A stretch of DNA of 64,000 nucleotides from Deltaproteobacteria bacterium GWB2_55_19. Its GTDB lineage: Bacteria > Desulfobacterota > GWC2-55-46. Below, piece by piece: positions 51,451 to 61,412 of this stretch. The translations under genes were made by a program, and so were the position numbers. The notes under the pieces are model-generated. The model was not told where the DNA came from and did no database searches. It worked only from the letters and a program-made list of their open reading frames with translations. The DNA is taken from NCBI GenBank assembly GCA_001797465.1, contig MGPQ01000005.1:31032-95031 (forward strand), given 5' to 3'. How positions within the stretch are numbered: position 1 is the stretch's first letter; each line of letters opens with the position of its first letter.

Positions 51451-52293
51451 TTATCTACAATCCCTCTCATAGCCACCACCCCGTCTGAGCTTTAACACGA
51501 GGCAGTCGAGGGATTTGGATCCGGCCTCCCTGTCTATGAGTTCGAGTGCCCCATCCAGAGCGGCATCTCCATAAAGCATGTAGTAATCCCCCGGTTCGCC
51601 TCCCTCCTTTATTTTTTCGCTAATCGTGAGGTCTGTAACTCCCCTGGCGTATACAATGGCTGGCACCGCCTCTATCCCGTAGCGCCTGAAGAGCAAGGGG
51701 TCTATAATGATTGGTGCCTGGTAGGCTTCGCATTCATCTGAAGCGCAATTTTCGTTTTTAAAGAGCACCCCCCTGAGGAATTCAAGCGTCGGCCTTACTT
51801 TAGTCATCCCGCCTACGAACCCGCGCATCACTATCGACATCCGGGGCTGCCCGAGGGCGTCAAGGTCTCTTGCGTAATTCCATAGAGTTTCCTTGGGGAC
51901 CGATGATGAAATGAATATGTATATCCTCTCGTCTTCTTTAAGAATCGCTGTTCCATGACGGGTGTTCCCGGCCTGCCCTTGGTTATTCCCAGGTACGCCG
52001 CCAGCCGCGTCCATGCCATAAAATTCCCTCTCGATAAGCTTCGACCTTTCCTTCTCCACCCTTTCACTAATATCTCCGGGGATAGCCTGCTTCGCCTTTT
52101 CCATCATCTCCGGGTCAATGCTCATGGGAACCCCCTTCAAAAACCTTTCGTATTCCCCCGTATCGACATTTATATCGTCGATAGAGATGCCTTCAGGCCC
52201 TGAAGCATGGACGGACATGGACAGGCACATCAAAACGAAAAAAAGACCGTTTATAAAGATGGCAATAAGGGATCTCAAGGTTTTTTCCATCAT
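51451..52293 (-). CDS. trbC: F-type conjugation protein TrbC
   Basis: This 280-residue periplasmic protein has a signal sequence (residues 10-31) and the TrbC_Ftype domain from about residue 120 (IYIFISSSVPKETLWNYARD, GQPRMSIVMRGFVGGM, APIIIDPLLFRRYGIEAVPAIVY). TrbC is needed for F-pilus assembly. It follows traU by 40 bases. Downstream the tra run is broken by the restriction module, which starts about 100 bases past its stop. Confidence 0.9.
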   Translation of the reverse strand: MMEKTLRSLIAIFINGLFFVLMCLSMSVHASGPEGISIDDINVDTGEYERFLKGVPMSIDPEMMEKAKQAIPGDISERVEKERSKLIEREFYGMDAAGGVPGNNQGQAGNTRHGTAILKEDERIYIFISSSVPKETLWNYARDLDALGQPRMSIVMRGFVGGMTKVRPTLEFLRGVLFKNENCASDECEAYQAPIIIDPLLFRRYGIEAVPAIVYARGVTDLTISEKIKEGGEPGDYYMLYGDAALDGALELIDREAGSKSLDCLVLKLRRGGGYERDCR

Positions 52294-52333
52294 ATAAGGC
52301 GCCTATTTTCGATGAACCGGCATTGGTGGCACA

Positions 52334-53329
52334 TCAGAACGCACAGCAGTTCCTTCTCCTGTAAAGAGTCCACACGAAGTTGTCACCTCCGACCGGAGGG
52401 TTTTTGACCGAACTCCATAAAAGCCCGCTTCTCCCTATGGGGTGGGCCGAGAAATCTTTTACAGGCACGGCTGCGTGCATCTTGTAATTGTGCTTGACCC
52501 AGATGGGAGTCGGCATGCAGCCGCATATGTTTATATTCGTATCGCAAACCAGCATTTCCCTCGCGAGCTTATAGAGCATCCGTGCCGCTATAGCGGCATT
52601 GGCCTCCGTATACAATGAGGAGCCTATGTGGCCGGTCAGAGGATAAGCGCTCCCCCATGACCCCATGCACCAGAAAAGAGGTGAAAGAGAAAGCCCTGCC
52701 GTCGAGGCGATGGAGTCAGCGATACACGCCGCCTGTGTCACAGGGTTGCCGAAAAGCACCGACTCAGGGTTTATGATCGCCGAGAGGGAATCGTCCTGCC
52801 AGAGGGGGTCGAATTCCGTCATATACGCCACATCGAAACCTGAAGATTCCGCGCATATCCAATCGGTCAACATGCCCATCATCGACCAGATCGGGTATAT
52901 GAAGTAATGGGCCTGGGCTGAGGTGAAGTGGCTTCCCGTGGACGCAACCGAGCTATTGGTCCCTCCGAGCTCCCCGCCTGAAGTAATACCGAGGTTTATT
53001 CCCAATGACGGAAGGCACCCTGGGTCTTTTACGGTTTCAATATACCTTGCAGGCTCCCAGAAACCAACGGTCAGGCCTATGCGGATGAATATCGGAGGAG
53101 GCGCGGGGCAAACGCAAATAGTAGAACTTATGGTATCCACCGTAGTAACCTCATCGGTCGAGCCCGCAATCTCTATCCCTGCTATCGAAATAGGGAACAC
53201 GGAACTCCAGTTGACAAGATCCAGCAGCTTGAAATCGCTAAGGCAGGTCGCCCTTGCCGGGGTTGAAAGAGAAAGCGCCAGAAAAAGACTAATTACGACG
53301 GCCAGCAGTATCTTTTTTAGCCGGAACAT
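52334..53329 (-). CDS. traU: Conjugation protein TraU
   Basis: This 331-residue periplasmic, Cys-rich protein has a signal sequence ending STPARA and the TraU core (NWSSVFPISIAGIEI, CVCPAPPPIFIRIGLTVGFWEP, IWSMMGMLTDWICAE, FNPxLW-type region, NFVWTLYRRRNCC at the end). It is required for DNA transfer after pilus assembly. It overlaps the end of traW by 41 bases. Confidence 0.93.
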   Translation of the reverse strand: MFRLKKILLAVVISLFLALSLSTPARATCLSDFKLLDLVNWSSVFPISIAGIEIAGSTDEVTTVDTISSTICVCPAPPPIFIRIGLTVGFWEPARYIETVKDPGCLPSLGINLGITSGGELGGTNSSVASTGSHFTSAQAHYFIYPIWSMMGMLTDWICAESSGFDVAYMTEFDPLWQDDSLSAIINPESVLFGNPVTQAACIADSIASTAGLSLSPLFWCMGSWGSAYPLTGHIGSSLYTEANAAIAARMLYKLAREMLVCDTNINICGCMPTPIWVKHNYKMHAAVPVKDFSAHPIGRSGLLWSSVKNPPVGGDNFVWTLYRRRNCCAF

Positions 53330-53960
53330 GAATTTCTCTTACCTCCATATACTTATTATCCTTTTTCACGATAACCGACGGAGTGGAGGAAAGTCTGAAC
53401 CTTGCCCTCACGGGTTCGGTTAAGTAGAAGACATTCCTTTTAAACCTATGCATGAGGTCTTTCCATGTCCCATCCGTTATGAGGAGCACTACATCCGTTC
53501 TCTTGTAATATTCAGAGGCCATAAACCAGTCAACCTCGTTTTCAGCAGCCCCGTTCAGAACGACTATTGTTCTGGAAAAGGGGATGTAATCAAGCGGGTT
53601 GAAGATAAACCCCTTCGGATAAAGCATGCCCCCCTTGCCGTCAGGGATGTCGAATTCGAGCGTATAGGTCATATCCACCAGGGAAGTCCTGTCCTTCTTA
53701 GCTGGAGGCAGGTTCACTACATTGGAGGGACGGTAACGCTTTATCTTATTAGCTATCTCTTCCTTCTTGATACGCTCTTTCAAATCCATTGACGCCGCCT
53801 TATCCTCTAACTCCTTCAGGGCATCGGGCTCTACTATGCGATAGATGTTCCCGGAACGCCCGACGGTTTTGGCGAAGGCCGGACCAGAAGTCGATAGAAC
53901 GAAAACTACAGCGGAGATAATCGTTATAGATCTGTAAAAAGCTGAATCTCTATTGGACAT
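53289..53960 (-). CDS. traW: Conjugation protein TraW
   Basis: This 223-residue periplasmic protein has a signal sequence (ITIISAVVFVLSTSGPAFA). The TraW family segments are present: GRSGNIYRIVEPDAL, EFDIPDGKGGMLYPKGFIFNPLDY, IVVLNGAAENEVDWF and FYLTEPVRARFRLSSTPSVI. ATG 53960 overlaps the traN stop by 11 bases. It acts with TrbC and TraU in pilus assembly. Confidence 0.92.
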   Translation of the reverse strand: MSNRDSAFYRSITIISAVVFVLSTSGPAFAKTVGRSGNIYRIVEPDALKELEDKAASMDLKERIKKEEIANKIKRYRPSNVVNLPPAKKDRTSLVDMTYTLEFDIPDGKGGMLYPKGFIFNPLDYIPFSRTIVVLNGAAENEVDWFMASEYYKRTDVVLLITDGTWKDLMHRFKRNVFYLTEPVRARFRLSSTPSVIVKKDNKYMEVREIHVPAKKDTAGRRN

Positions 53961-56900
53961 TCTGGTAATAATCATAGATTTTCTGCTCAGCCCCTTGCTT
54001 TACGTCCGCAGGCAGAGGAAGGTTGGACTTGATGTCATTGAAGAATTCCGTAAGGTCTATCTTCGAGAAATCCAGCATCTGGAATTCTTCGGGCGTGAAA
54101 CCGCGGCAGACCGGGTTTTCCGGGACACCCCACATATCCGGCTGGAAGCTCTGAAGCTGGTTTCTACCCTGCTCGTTTATTATTCTTGCGAGCTTGGAAT
54201 TGAAGCAGCAGTAGACCTTTTTGCTCTGGACGCAGCCTATGAGAGCCCATTTTTCAGTACAGTAAGTGCCCACGTAATGGCACATACCCTGTGCAGCCTT
54301 TTGAGCTACTGCTCCTTCATTAGAAACATCGCAGAACATGGGGTTCATCGCGTTTGCCGTATTGCAGCAGTTCTTGAAAAGAGTCTGCGTCCCAGAAGTC
54401 CTGCATTCGCTTGCCGTGCCGCTTAAAATGTAGAACTGGCCCGAGCATTTGCCGTTATTGTCTACCATCCCGTCATTCTGAGGGCTTGCAAGGGTGGATT
54501 GAGCGGTATCGGTTATCGTCGGATTGGTCTGATCGACACAGGGATAGGGTGAACATAATACCTGTCCGCTATAGCTGTAACAGGGATAATTCCCCAATGA
54601 ACACTGGGTCAAACCGTCGTAACAGTTATCCGTAGCCGCCTGATACGTACCATTAGGGCAATCAGGAAGCTTATAGCATGTGCCGTTTACATAAGCGTAT
54701 CCTGCAGGGCAGTTGTAATTGGGTTGAGCGGTACACTTATCAAGGCTGGTTGAATAAGTTCCGGGCGTTAAACACGATGGTGCGGATTCACATCGTGATT
54801 TTGCAAAATTAATCGTATAGTTAACCGGGCACAGAACGGCAGGGTCAGATACCTTGCAATAATCGATTGCCGTATCTAACGTCCCTATCTCGCATACCGC
54901 CTGGGTGGCACATTTTTGTAACGTCGAGTCGTATGAATAATTCACCGGACAGGTGACCTGGTATGTCGGGCTCAAACATCTTCCGGATATCACCTGATCC
55001 GAACCTTCCGCGCACAATACATTCGTCTGACAGGTGCCGTAGGTTGCACTGTATGTGTATCCTGACGGGCAGGAATAAATGATATTATCTTTACAGGCTC
55101 CGACCCAGGAGCTCCATATACCTGTCCCAGGACATATAGGGTCTAGAATGCATTTATCTCCTGACATAGCCCATCCTGAAGGGCATGTCGTGACCGCATA
55201 ATAAACAAATTTATCAAGGGCAGTGTCAAGGATACCGTACCCTGTAGGAGGAGCCTCGCATTTGCCGGATGCCGTATTCAACGCTGTGTTTGCCGGACAG
55301 GTTGCACTGGAAAAAGCAGCGCTGCATTTGTCTGAGGCGCAATAGGTGGCTGGCGCTATGGTGGAGGTTGCCGTATTGCCTGGACAGATCAGATTTTTCG
55401 GATCCGTATAAACCGTTACAACACATTTTGAAATCGCCGGGTCGTAAGCGTAATTTTGACTATAACCGGTAGGCCTTTGGGGGCACGTTATTCCGCTTAA
55501 AGTAACGCACCTGTCTGTAACAGAATCCAGCGCCGTTCCTACCGGACAGGCCGGGACTTTCAGGCATTCGCCGTTGAATAATGAATATCCCAAGGGACAT
55601 TCCACTATCGCCACGGTCTCGCATTTGTCCAGTTGCACGCTCAAGGCGCCCGAGGAAGGACATGTGGCGTATACGCCGCATCTGAAATCCGCGAGCAAGG
55701 TATATGAAGGGTCCGGACATGTATAGACACAGGACTTTGAAACCTGGCATGACGGACATTTAAAGCTATACTGGCAGAGGTCCATGGAAATTAGCGGCTG
55801 ATTGCCTGAAAGGCCTCCGTAAAAGGCAAGGGTTGCGCCCGAGCCTATGGCATGCGTTATGTCGAAACTTGTAGAACTCACCGGGATGTTGATATAGCAG
55901 CTTGTTACGGTTATGGAACCTGCGTTCGTGCCGCATTCACCGCCTAAAAAAGATAGCTGGTTGCCTGTTGCAGAAATCCCTGATAATCCCCAACTGGTGG
56001 ATGAGCATGAATCACCGGATGGGGTGAAATAGCTTGCCGAGCCGCTGAAGTTACACCCGTTCATCGTGACCCTGCCGACTTCGATGTCCTGATATGAGCC
56101 GTCTTTCCCGTAGAAGATCAGCTGATCGTTACTCCCGGTCACCCCTGTTATCCCGAACCAGGACTCAGCCATGCCCGTCCAGAAAACATCGCCGAGAGCG
56201 GCGATGGCGTCTGTATTGCACGAACTCGTGCATGCTACATCGCAATTTTGAGCGCATATGTCCATTGTCTGGAAACCTGTATTGCACGGATAAGTTTTTG
56301 TGCATATCCCTGCGGTTGGATCACAGGCATAAGCGCCTAGTGGACATATGCCGGGTGCTTGACTCAAGGTTACGCAACGGTCCTGCGCGGGGTCATATAC
56401 GGTATCTACAGGGCATACCGGTTCCTGTTGGCATCTGCCCACAGTGATATTGTATGCATAACCTGCAGAGCAGCCATATGTAGCGTTATGCACGCATGCG
56501 TTCAGGGACTGGCTGTATGTGGCGTCAGTATCGCAGGTAGGAGATGTACCGCAGTAACCACCCTGAAATACCAGCCCGGGAGCACAGTTTACATTTGCAG
56601 AGCTCGTGCATTTTTCAGCATCGTCATAACTGCAGGTCCAAACGCCATCCGGGCACTTGAGGGCTTCGCAGCCTGTTGACGAGCTGTTTATGGCATAGCC
56701 TTCCGGACATTGCAGCGAACCCGGCGTGGATTCGCACAAATTTGTTGCGGCATTGTAGGTCGTTCCTGAAGGACACGAAGGGTCTCCCAGGTAAGCCCCT
56801 GTTTGTGTGTCCAGAACATAACCTGACGGTATGTCGGAAGTGACATTCTGTTCGCATTTTTGCGTCGCTGTATTGTAACCCCCCGAAGTGCAATATGTTT

Positions 56901-57675
56901 TAGGCGCTTTACATATAAAATCTTCATACCAATAATTATCGTAGTCTAATGTATACCCGGCAGGACAGGAAAGCGTAGGCCAATTGAAGCAGGCCAAGCT
57001 GTATGGATAATTTGGATCCGTATACTGTATGCCTTGATATCCCAAAGGACAGGCGTCCTTAAGGCAACCGTATACCGTCGCCGTTCCATTCCAATATGTA
57101 CCCCATGTATAACCCTGAAGACATGATATGACAGGAGTGGCTATACATCTGTCGACCGTTATCCAACCGCTAATTGTACCTACTACACTGGAATAATATC
57201 CTCCTGCCGGACAGGTCGGTGCCTTTACGCATCCCTGGTATAATGAGGAAAAGAAATATCCATTCGGACATATTATGTTGTATTTACAGACGTCATTCGC
57301 GGCATCAAGGGTCCCGCCACCCTGACATATAGACGCGGTTGAACACAGATTACTGGTTGGTTCGTACGCATACCCGGTAGGGCATGTCACTCCGCCGGCC
57401 AGTTCGCATTGATCCGTTGTCGGATTCAAAACGCCGCCGTCAGAGCAGACCGGGCTTGAATATGCGGCCATGCAGCCGCCGGTTTTGATCGGACACAGAT
57501 AATTGACCCCGTCGGCGGCCTGCCAGCAACCCTGCAGCTCCCCCTTGTCGTCGGTGTCGCCATCGAAGTTAAGATCGGCTCCGCATATGTAATCAGCGGC
57601 TGAATTTTTGGGTATGGCAAAAAGAACAGGTATCGCGACCAGTAAAGCGCAAAAAACTCTTTTAAGATTAAACAT
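53950..57675 (-). CDS. traN: Very large Cys-rich TraN-like mating-pair stabilisation protein
   Basis: This 1241-residue outer-membrane-type protein is about twice the length of F TraN. A signal sequence (residues 1-26) is followed by a long array of modules with the pattern C-P-x-G-Y ... C, dozens of cysteines and frequent Tyr/Asn. The end (CCFNSKLARIINEQGRNQL, NPVCRGFTPEEFQMLDFSKID) is the conserved TraN C-terminus. It is predicted to contact recipient cells. ATG 57675 has GGAGG about 12 bases upstream and starts just after the previous stop. Confidence 0.85.
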   Translation of the reverse strand: MFNLKRVFCALLVAIPVLFAIPKNSAADYICGADLNFDGDTDDKGELQGCWQAADGVNYLCPIKTGGCMAAYSSPVCSDGGVLNPTTDQCELAGGVTCPTGYAYEPTSNLCSTASICQGGGTLDAANDVCKYNIICPNGYFFSSLYQGCVKAPTCPAGGYYSSVVGTISGWITVDRCIATPVISCLQGYTWGTYWNGTATVYGCLKDACPLGYQGIQYTDPNYPYSLACFNWPTLSCPAGYTLDYDNYWYEDFICKAPKTYCTSGGYNTATQKCEQNVTSDIPSGYVLDTQTGAYLGDPSCPSGTTYNAATNLCESTPGSLQCPEGYAINSSSTGCEALKCPDGVWTCSYDDAEKCTSSANVNCAPGLVFQGGYCGTSPTCDTDATYSQSLNACVHNATYGCSAGYAYNITVGRCQQEPVCPVDTVYDPAQDRCVTLSQAPGICPLGAYACDPTAGICTKTYPCNTGFQTMDICAQNCDVACTSSCNTDAIAALGDVFWTGMAESWFGITGVTGSNDQLIFYGKDGSYQDIEVGRVTMNGCNFSGSASYFTPSGDSCSSTSWGLSGISATGNQLSFLGGECGTNAGSITVTSCYINIPVSSTSFDITHAIGSGATLAFYGGLSGNQPLISMDLCQYSFKCPSCQVSKSCVYTCPDPSYTLLADFRCGVYATCPSSGALSVQLDKCETVAIVECPLGYSLFNGECLKVPACPVGTALDSVTDRCVTLSGITCPQRPTGYSQNYAYDPAISKCVVTVYTDPKNLICPGNTATSTIAPATYCASDKCSAAFSSATCPANTALNTASGKCEAPPTGYGILDTALDKFVYYAVTTCPSGWAMSGDKCILDPICPGTGIWSSWVGACKDNIIYSCPSGYTYSATYGTCQTNVLCAEGSDQVISGRCLSPTYQVTCPVNYSYDSTLQKCATQAVCEIGTLDTAIDYCKVSDPAVLCPVNYTINFAKSRCESAPSCLTPGTYSTSLDKCTAQPNYNCPAGYAYVNGTCYKLPDCPNGTYQAATDNCYDGLTQCSLGNYPCYSYSGQVLCSPYPCVDQTNPTITDTAQSTLASPQNDGMVDNNGKCSGQFYILSGTASECRTSGTQTLFKNCCNTANAMNPMFCDVSNEGAVAQKAAQGMCHYVGTYCTEKWALIGCVQSKKVYCCFNSKLARIINEQGRNQLQSFQPDMWGVPENPVCRGFTPEEFQMLDFSKIDLTEFFNDIKSNLPLPADVKQGAEQKIYDYYQNVQ

Positions 57676-57680
57676 GGGGG

Positions 57681-59606
57681 TCACCATCCTCCGGAGCTGC
57701 TGCATAAAATGTCCTTGGAGGCCTCCTCAAGTGCGCTCATGATGGAAGCGGCCTCGGCGAAATCATCAGGACAGGCACAATCTGCCAGCAGTTCCTCGCC
57801 AGCTACGGTATCAAGCGGACACAGTCCGTTGGAGCATTTCTTGTAAAAAACATCGTAACCGGAGGTACCGGTTCTGTAGTCCGCGGTGGTGCCGCTCATA
57901 CCGGCCTGGGTGTCTGTCTTGGGAGCTCTGATCTTGCAGACCTTGACGCAATTGTCGTAGCTTGCAGAATCATATAATTTCATAGCCTCTTTGGATGTTG
58001 AATAACCGCCCGATCCGTCCTTCCTGTAATCGTCATATGAAAGCATTGAGCCTGCTTGCATAGAGCTTGTAAGCACCACCTTCCCTCTTTCCCTTACCTC
58101 AGAAAAATCAAAATCAGTCTTCTGTCCGTAACAGAGATACTCCTTGGTGTCAGTCCACCATTCCCGGCAGATGTCATGCGATTCCACCCCTGTAAAGGTC
58201 TGACAGGTATTTGAAGATGTTTTACCTGTTGGGTTGAAGTTTGAATAGATGATAACCCCGTCAATGGTCTCCTTTCTGAGCTTGCAGTCTGCGTCGGCAG
58301 CCAGTGTGACGCATTTATCGTCTATCGACTCGACAATGAAGTCTTCCTTGTATTGGAGGTCGTAGCTGTAGTTATAAGACGGGCTTTGCGTACCGGAGTC
58401 TCCGCATGTAAGAACAGCCGTCTGGGCGCCTGCGATAGAAACGCAGATGGAAGGACCTGGACTGCAGCCAGACCCGTTGACGCAAAAATAAAGAAATGAG
58501 GCCTTTTTAGGAAGTGTTATCACCTCAAGGGTATGCCAGCCGTCTATGCCACCTCCTCCGCTGTCGCAGCCATTGTGAGGCTCGTTGCCAGGCCCGGTAT
58601 CGACTATCTGGAGGTGATAATCAAAGCCGTTTTCGAAAATCCTCGCGTAAAGGTAATGGTCGACGCAGAGAGAACCAGGGCTGGGGGATGATCCGGTTAC
58701 CGAATAAGTCTCCGTCTTGATTGTTATGACCCTCTTTATATTGCAGCTGGCCGCAAATACGCCCGATGAAGAGTTGTCGAAACTTTGTTTTACGTTATAG
58801 TAGGCGCTGGAAGTATCCTTCATCTGGTTGAGGATCTCAGAGTCGGATGCGATAGTAAGGCCGCTATTATCCTGATTGGTATAAAAAGCTTGCAGACCGC
58901 TTGAACTCGTAGAGGTTGTCGTGGCGCATCCGGCCGAATCCTGTCCGTAATAGGAAATTGTGCCGCCGGCTATTTTCGCATCTGTTATCGCGAACCTGGC
59001 GTCCACTTTCTGTATCGCCCCGGCCGCGCCTCCACCTATGTCTTTTAAAACATTCGAATAATCACTGTAACTTGCGCCGCAACTCTGATTGACGCAATAG
59101 CAGCCTCCGAGTTCGGTTATGGAGGCTGGCTGGAGTGTCGTCTGAAAATTACCCCCTGCGGTCCACAGGTAGTATTTGCAGTTCAACCACGTGCCGGAAT
59201 CGCAGGAGACGACCCCGTTAGAACAGACGCCCGAGAGATTAAAAGGAGGCGAGTAGACATAATCCAGAATCCCATCGAAATTCGTATCCTGCCTTACCGT
59301 AGCACTCAGGTCCCCCGTGGCGGATGGTATTACGGATATCTCAAGAAAGCTCGATGTCGAAGGGCATGTAAGCTGCGCGTTGAATGATTTTCTGCCGTCG
59401 AGCGTATACATGGGAGTATTGCTCGAGGTTATGGGCTTGGATACATTATTCTCGAAGCTCCCGGTGGAGTCATAATTGCCACTTGTCGCGCCATATATGG
59501 CGGAGGCGGCATCTTCAGGCGCAATTCCCCACGAAGCCGAAGAGGAAAAAAGGGCTACTGCGCACGCATACGCGATCAAAAAGACCCAAAGCCTTGTTGT
59601 CTTCAT
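57681..59606 (-). CDS. Secreted Cys-rich protein upstream of traN (641 aa)
   Basis: This 641-residue protein has a signal sequence (WVFLIAYACAVALFSSSASWG) and about 30 cysteines spread over a Ser/Gly/Tyr-rich body, with DTNFDGILDYVY resembling a calcium-type loop and CYCVNQSCGASY. It ends near the traN start (five bases apart) and shares the operon, so it is probably a surface partner of the mating apparatus. GGAGGGTC precedes ATG 59606. No named family is recognised. Confidence 0.7.
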   Translation of the reverse strand: MKTTRLWVFLIAYACAVALFSSSASWGIAPEDAASAIYGATSGNYDSTGSFENNVSKPITSSNTPMYTLDGRKSFNAQLTCPSTSSFLEISVIPSATGDLSATVRQDTNFDGILDYVYSPPFNLSGVCSNGVVSCDSGTWLNCKYYLWTAGGNFQTTLQPASITELGGCYCVNQSCGASYSDYSNVLKDIGGGAAGAIQKVDARFAITDAKIAGGTISYYGQDSAGCATTTSTSSSGLQAFYTNQDNSGLTIASDSEILNQMKDTSSAYYNVKQSFDNSSSGVFAASCNIKRVITIKTETYSVTGSSPSPGSLCVDHYLYARIFENGFDYHLQIVDTGPGNEPHNGCDSGGGGIDGWHTLEVITLPKKASFLYFCVNGSGCSPGPSICVSIAGAQTAVLTCGDSGTQSPSYNYSYDLQYKEDFIVESIDDKCVTLAADADCKLRKETIDGVIIYSNFNPTGKTSSNTCQTFTGVESHDICREWWTDTKEYLCYGQKTDFDFSEVRERGKVVLTSSMQAGSMLSYDDYRKDGSGGYSTSKEAMKLYDSASYDNCVKVCKIRAPKTDTQAGMSGTTADYRTGTSGYDVFYKKCSNGLCPLDTVAGEELLADCACPDDFAEAASIMSALEEASKDILCSSSGGW

Positions 59607-59938
59607 AAAAAAGACCCTCCAGAACGCCGTATATCAAGGCGCCTCTTTTGTGTATTACCGCAAAATCAGGAATTGTAGAGAACAGAAACAGAGAGTAATC
59701 TGATAGAGAAAGTACAATGACGGGATTATCTGCCTAATGATGCTTTTGGCGAAAAGATCTGGATAATATTTGCAAGGTGATGGTTGTGAATTTTATTGTT
59801 CTGTTATATATTTTCAAAAAACAATTCACCTTTTTTGTAGGCATAGGAAACTACTAACCATGGATTAAAAATTCCGAGGACAGTTTTTGTTAGCTCAACT
59901 GGATCCGAGGTGTTTTATACAAGGAGAATCGCCAAAAT
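59607..59938. other. Gene-free stretch before the CoiA-like gene
   Basis: These 332 AT-rich bases separate the leftward tra genes from the rightward CoiA-like gene. No gene, strong promoter or terminator can be assigned with confidence. An AAGGAG lies near the right end. Confidence 0.5.
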
Positions 59939-61294
59939 ATGCTTCGTGTTTATAATGTTCTTAATGTTAGAACAGGTAAAGTTTTAGATGCAGAAGAACT
60001 TCTTAAAAGAATGCCTGAGCAGGAAAAACATAAGCTCAGAGCAGAACAATTAGGCCCAAAAATTCGTAATTACGCATGCCCGGTCTGCGACCAAAAGGTC
60101 TATCTTTCCGGTAAAGGTAAAGCAGAAGGAAAAATTTACCATTTTAGGCATTTTCCTAATCTTGGCGAATGCCCGCTAAAAGAAGGCAATAACATTTCAA
60201 AAGAAGATTTGAAAAAAATTATATATAACGGGGCAAAAGAGAGTGAACGCCATATGAAACTGAAAACATGGATGGGTGACTTTCTGAGAAGTTTGAAGCC
60301 CAAAGGAGAATTTACAGAAAGCAAAATTGAGACGAGGATTACGTCTTCCGAAGGAAAAAAACACTGGCGCCAACCCGACGTTTCGTGTGTTTATAAGGGC
60401 AAACCACTTGTATTTGAATTTCAACTTAACAATACATTTGTTGAAGTCATACAAGGAAGAGAAGAGTTCTATGCTAATGAGCATACCTATATTTGCTGGT
60501 TGTTTGATGGTTTCAACTCATATGATACAGCTTTCGGCCAGAGGGACATTTTCTGGCTCAATAAGTCTAACGCTTTCGCTATAACGGAAGAAACTATGCG
60601 GCTTTCGGAAGAAAAAGGCGACTTACTAATAGAGTGTCACTACACTGACCCGGTAATTGACGGTACAGCTGTTAAGAATAGATGGGTAGCTCGGATTCTC
60701 TCCTTCTCTGAATTGAACTTAAATGAAAGCTATTATAAGCCTTTTTACTTCGACTCTGATTCAGCTAGAGAAAAACTAGAGCTAAAGCTATTAGTAGAGG
60801 AATTTGAAAACTATATCTGTGGGGGCAGAAAAGAAATTAATTATAAAGAACAGAGAAAAAAGGATGGTTCCTTTTTGAGTAAGTTAAAGATTCACTTGCA
60901 GAACGAGTCTATTCCTAATGAGATTACGGATAGTTTTATTAATATTATAGATGCACTCTATTTCTTGAAAACAGGAAAAGTAGAGAACCTGAATCATAAC
61001 TTCAATAACATTAAACAATTCACAAACCAAATTATTCAGTACTACCCCCAACATGGATATATTTATTGTAAGGCGGTCAAAGAATACCACCCAGATTTTA
61101 AAAGTGAACAGCTTGGAGACAAGCTGAAGAAGAAGGTGAATGATTTTTGGAAAGAATTTAAAATAGCCGAAAAAGAAGGAAAGCCAAACAGCCAGGATAA
61201 GAGCTATGATTCAATCTTGAAGTTACTTTTTCCTGAATTAGAAAAATATTTAGCTGAATTAGCCAAAGAAAAGACATTTGTATTTGTTCAATAA
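59939..61294 (+). CDS. CoiA-like (DUF6035-type) nuclease
   Basis: This 451-residue protein has an N-terminal Cys/His cluster (YACPVCDQKVYLSG, HFRHFPNLGECPL, about residues 43-80) and a PD-(D/E)XK-like core with D and ExQ in RQPDVSCVYKGKPLVFEFQL near residue 150. The C-terminal half is helical and Lys-rich. This layout resembles competence CoiA and the DUF6035 family. It is AT-rich, on the strand opposite to tra, and placed between traC and the traN-side genes, so it looks like inserted cargo. AAGGAG precedes ATG 59939. Confidence 0.72.
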   Translation: MLRVYNVLNVRTGKVLDAEELLKRMPEQEKHKLRAEQLGPKIRNYACPVCDQKVYLSGKGKAEGKIYHFRHFPNLGECPLKEGNNISKEDLKKIIYNGAKESERHMKLKTWMGDFLRSLKPKGEFTESKIETRITSSEGKKHWRQPDVSCVYKGKPLVFEFQLNNTFVEVIQGREEFYANEHTYICWLFDGFNSYDTAFGQRDIFWLNKSNAFAITEETMRLSEEKGDLLIECHYTDPVIDGTAVKNRWVARILSFSELNLNESYYKPFYFDSDSAREKLELKLLVEEFENYICGGRKEINYKEQRKKDGSFLSKLKIHLQNESIPNEITDSFINIIDALYFLKTGKVENLNHNFNNIKQFTNQIIQYYPQHGYIYCKAVKEYHPDFKSEQLGDKLKKKVNDFWKEFKIAEKEGKPNSQDKSYDSILKLLFPELEKYLAELAKEKTFVFVQ

Positions 61295-61412
61295 AGTAGA
61301 TACCTTTTTGCTTTCTAAGCCGTAGGGTTTCATCGGAACCAGGGCTACATAAAAGATTCACCTTGAAATAGACCTCCGATATATACCCCAATATGATAAT
61401 ACGATGGTCTAC

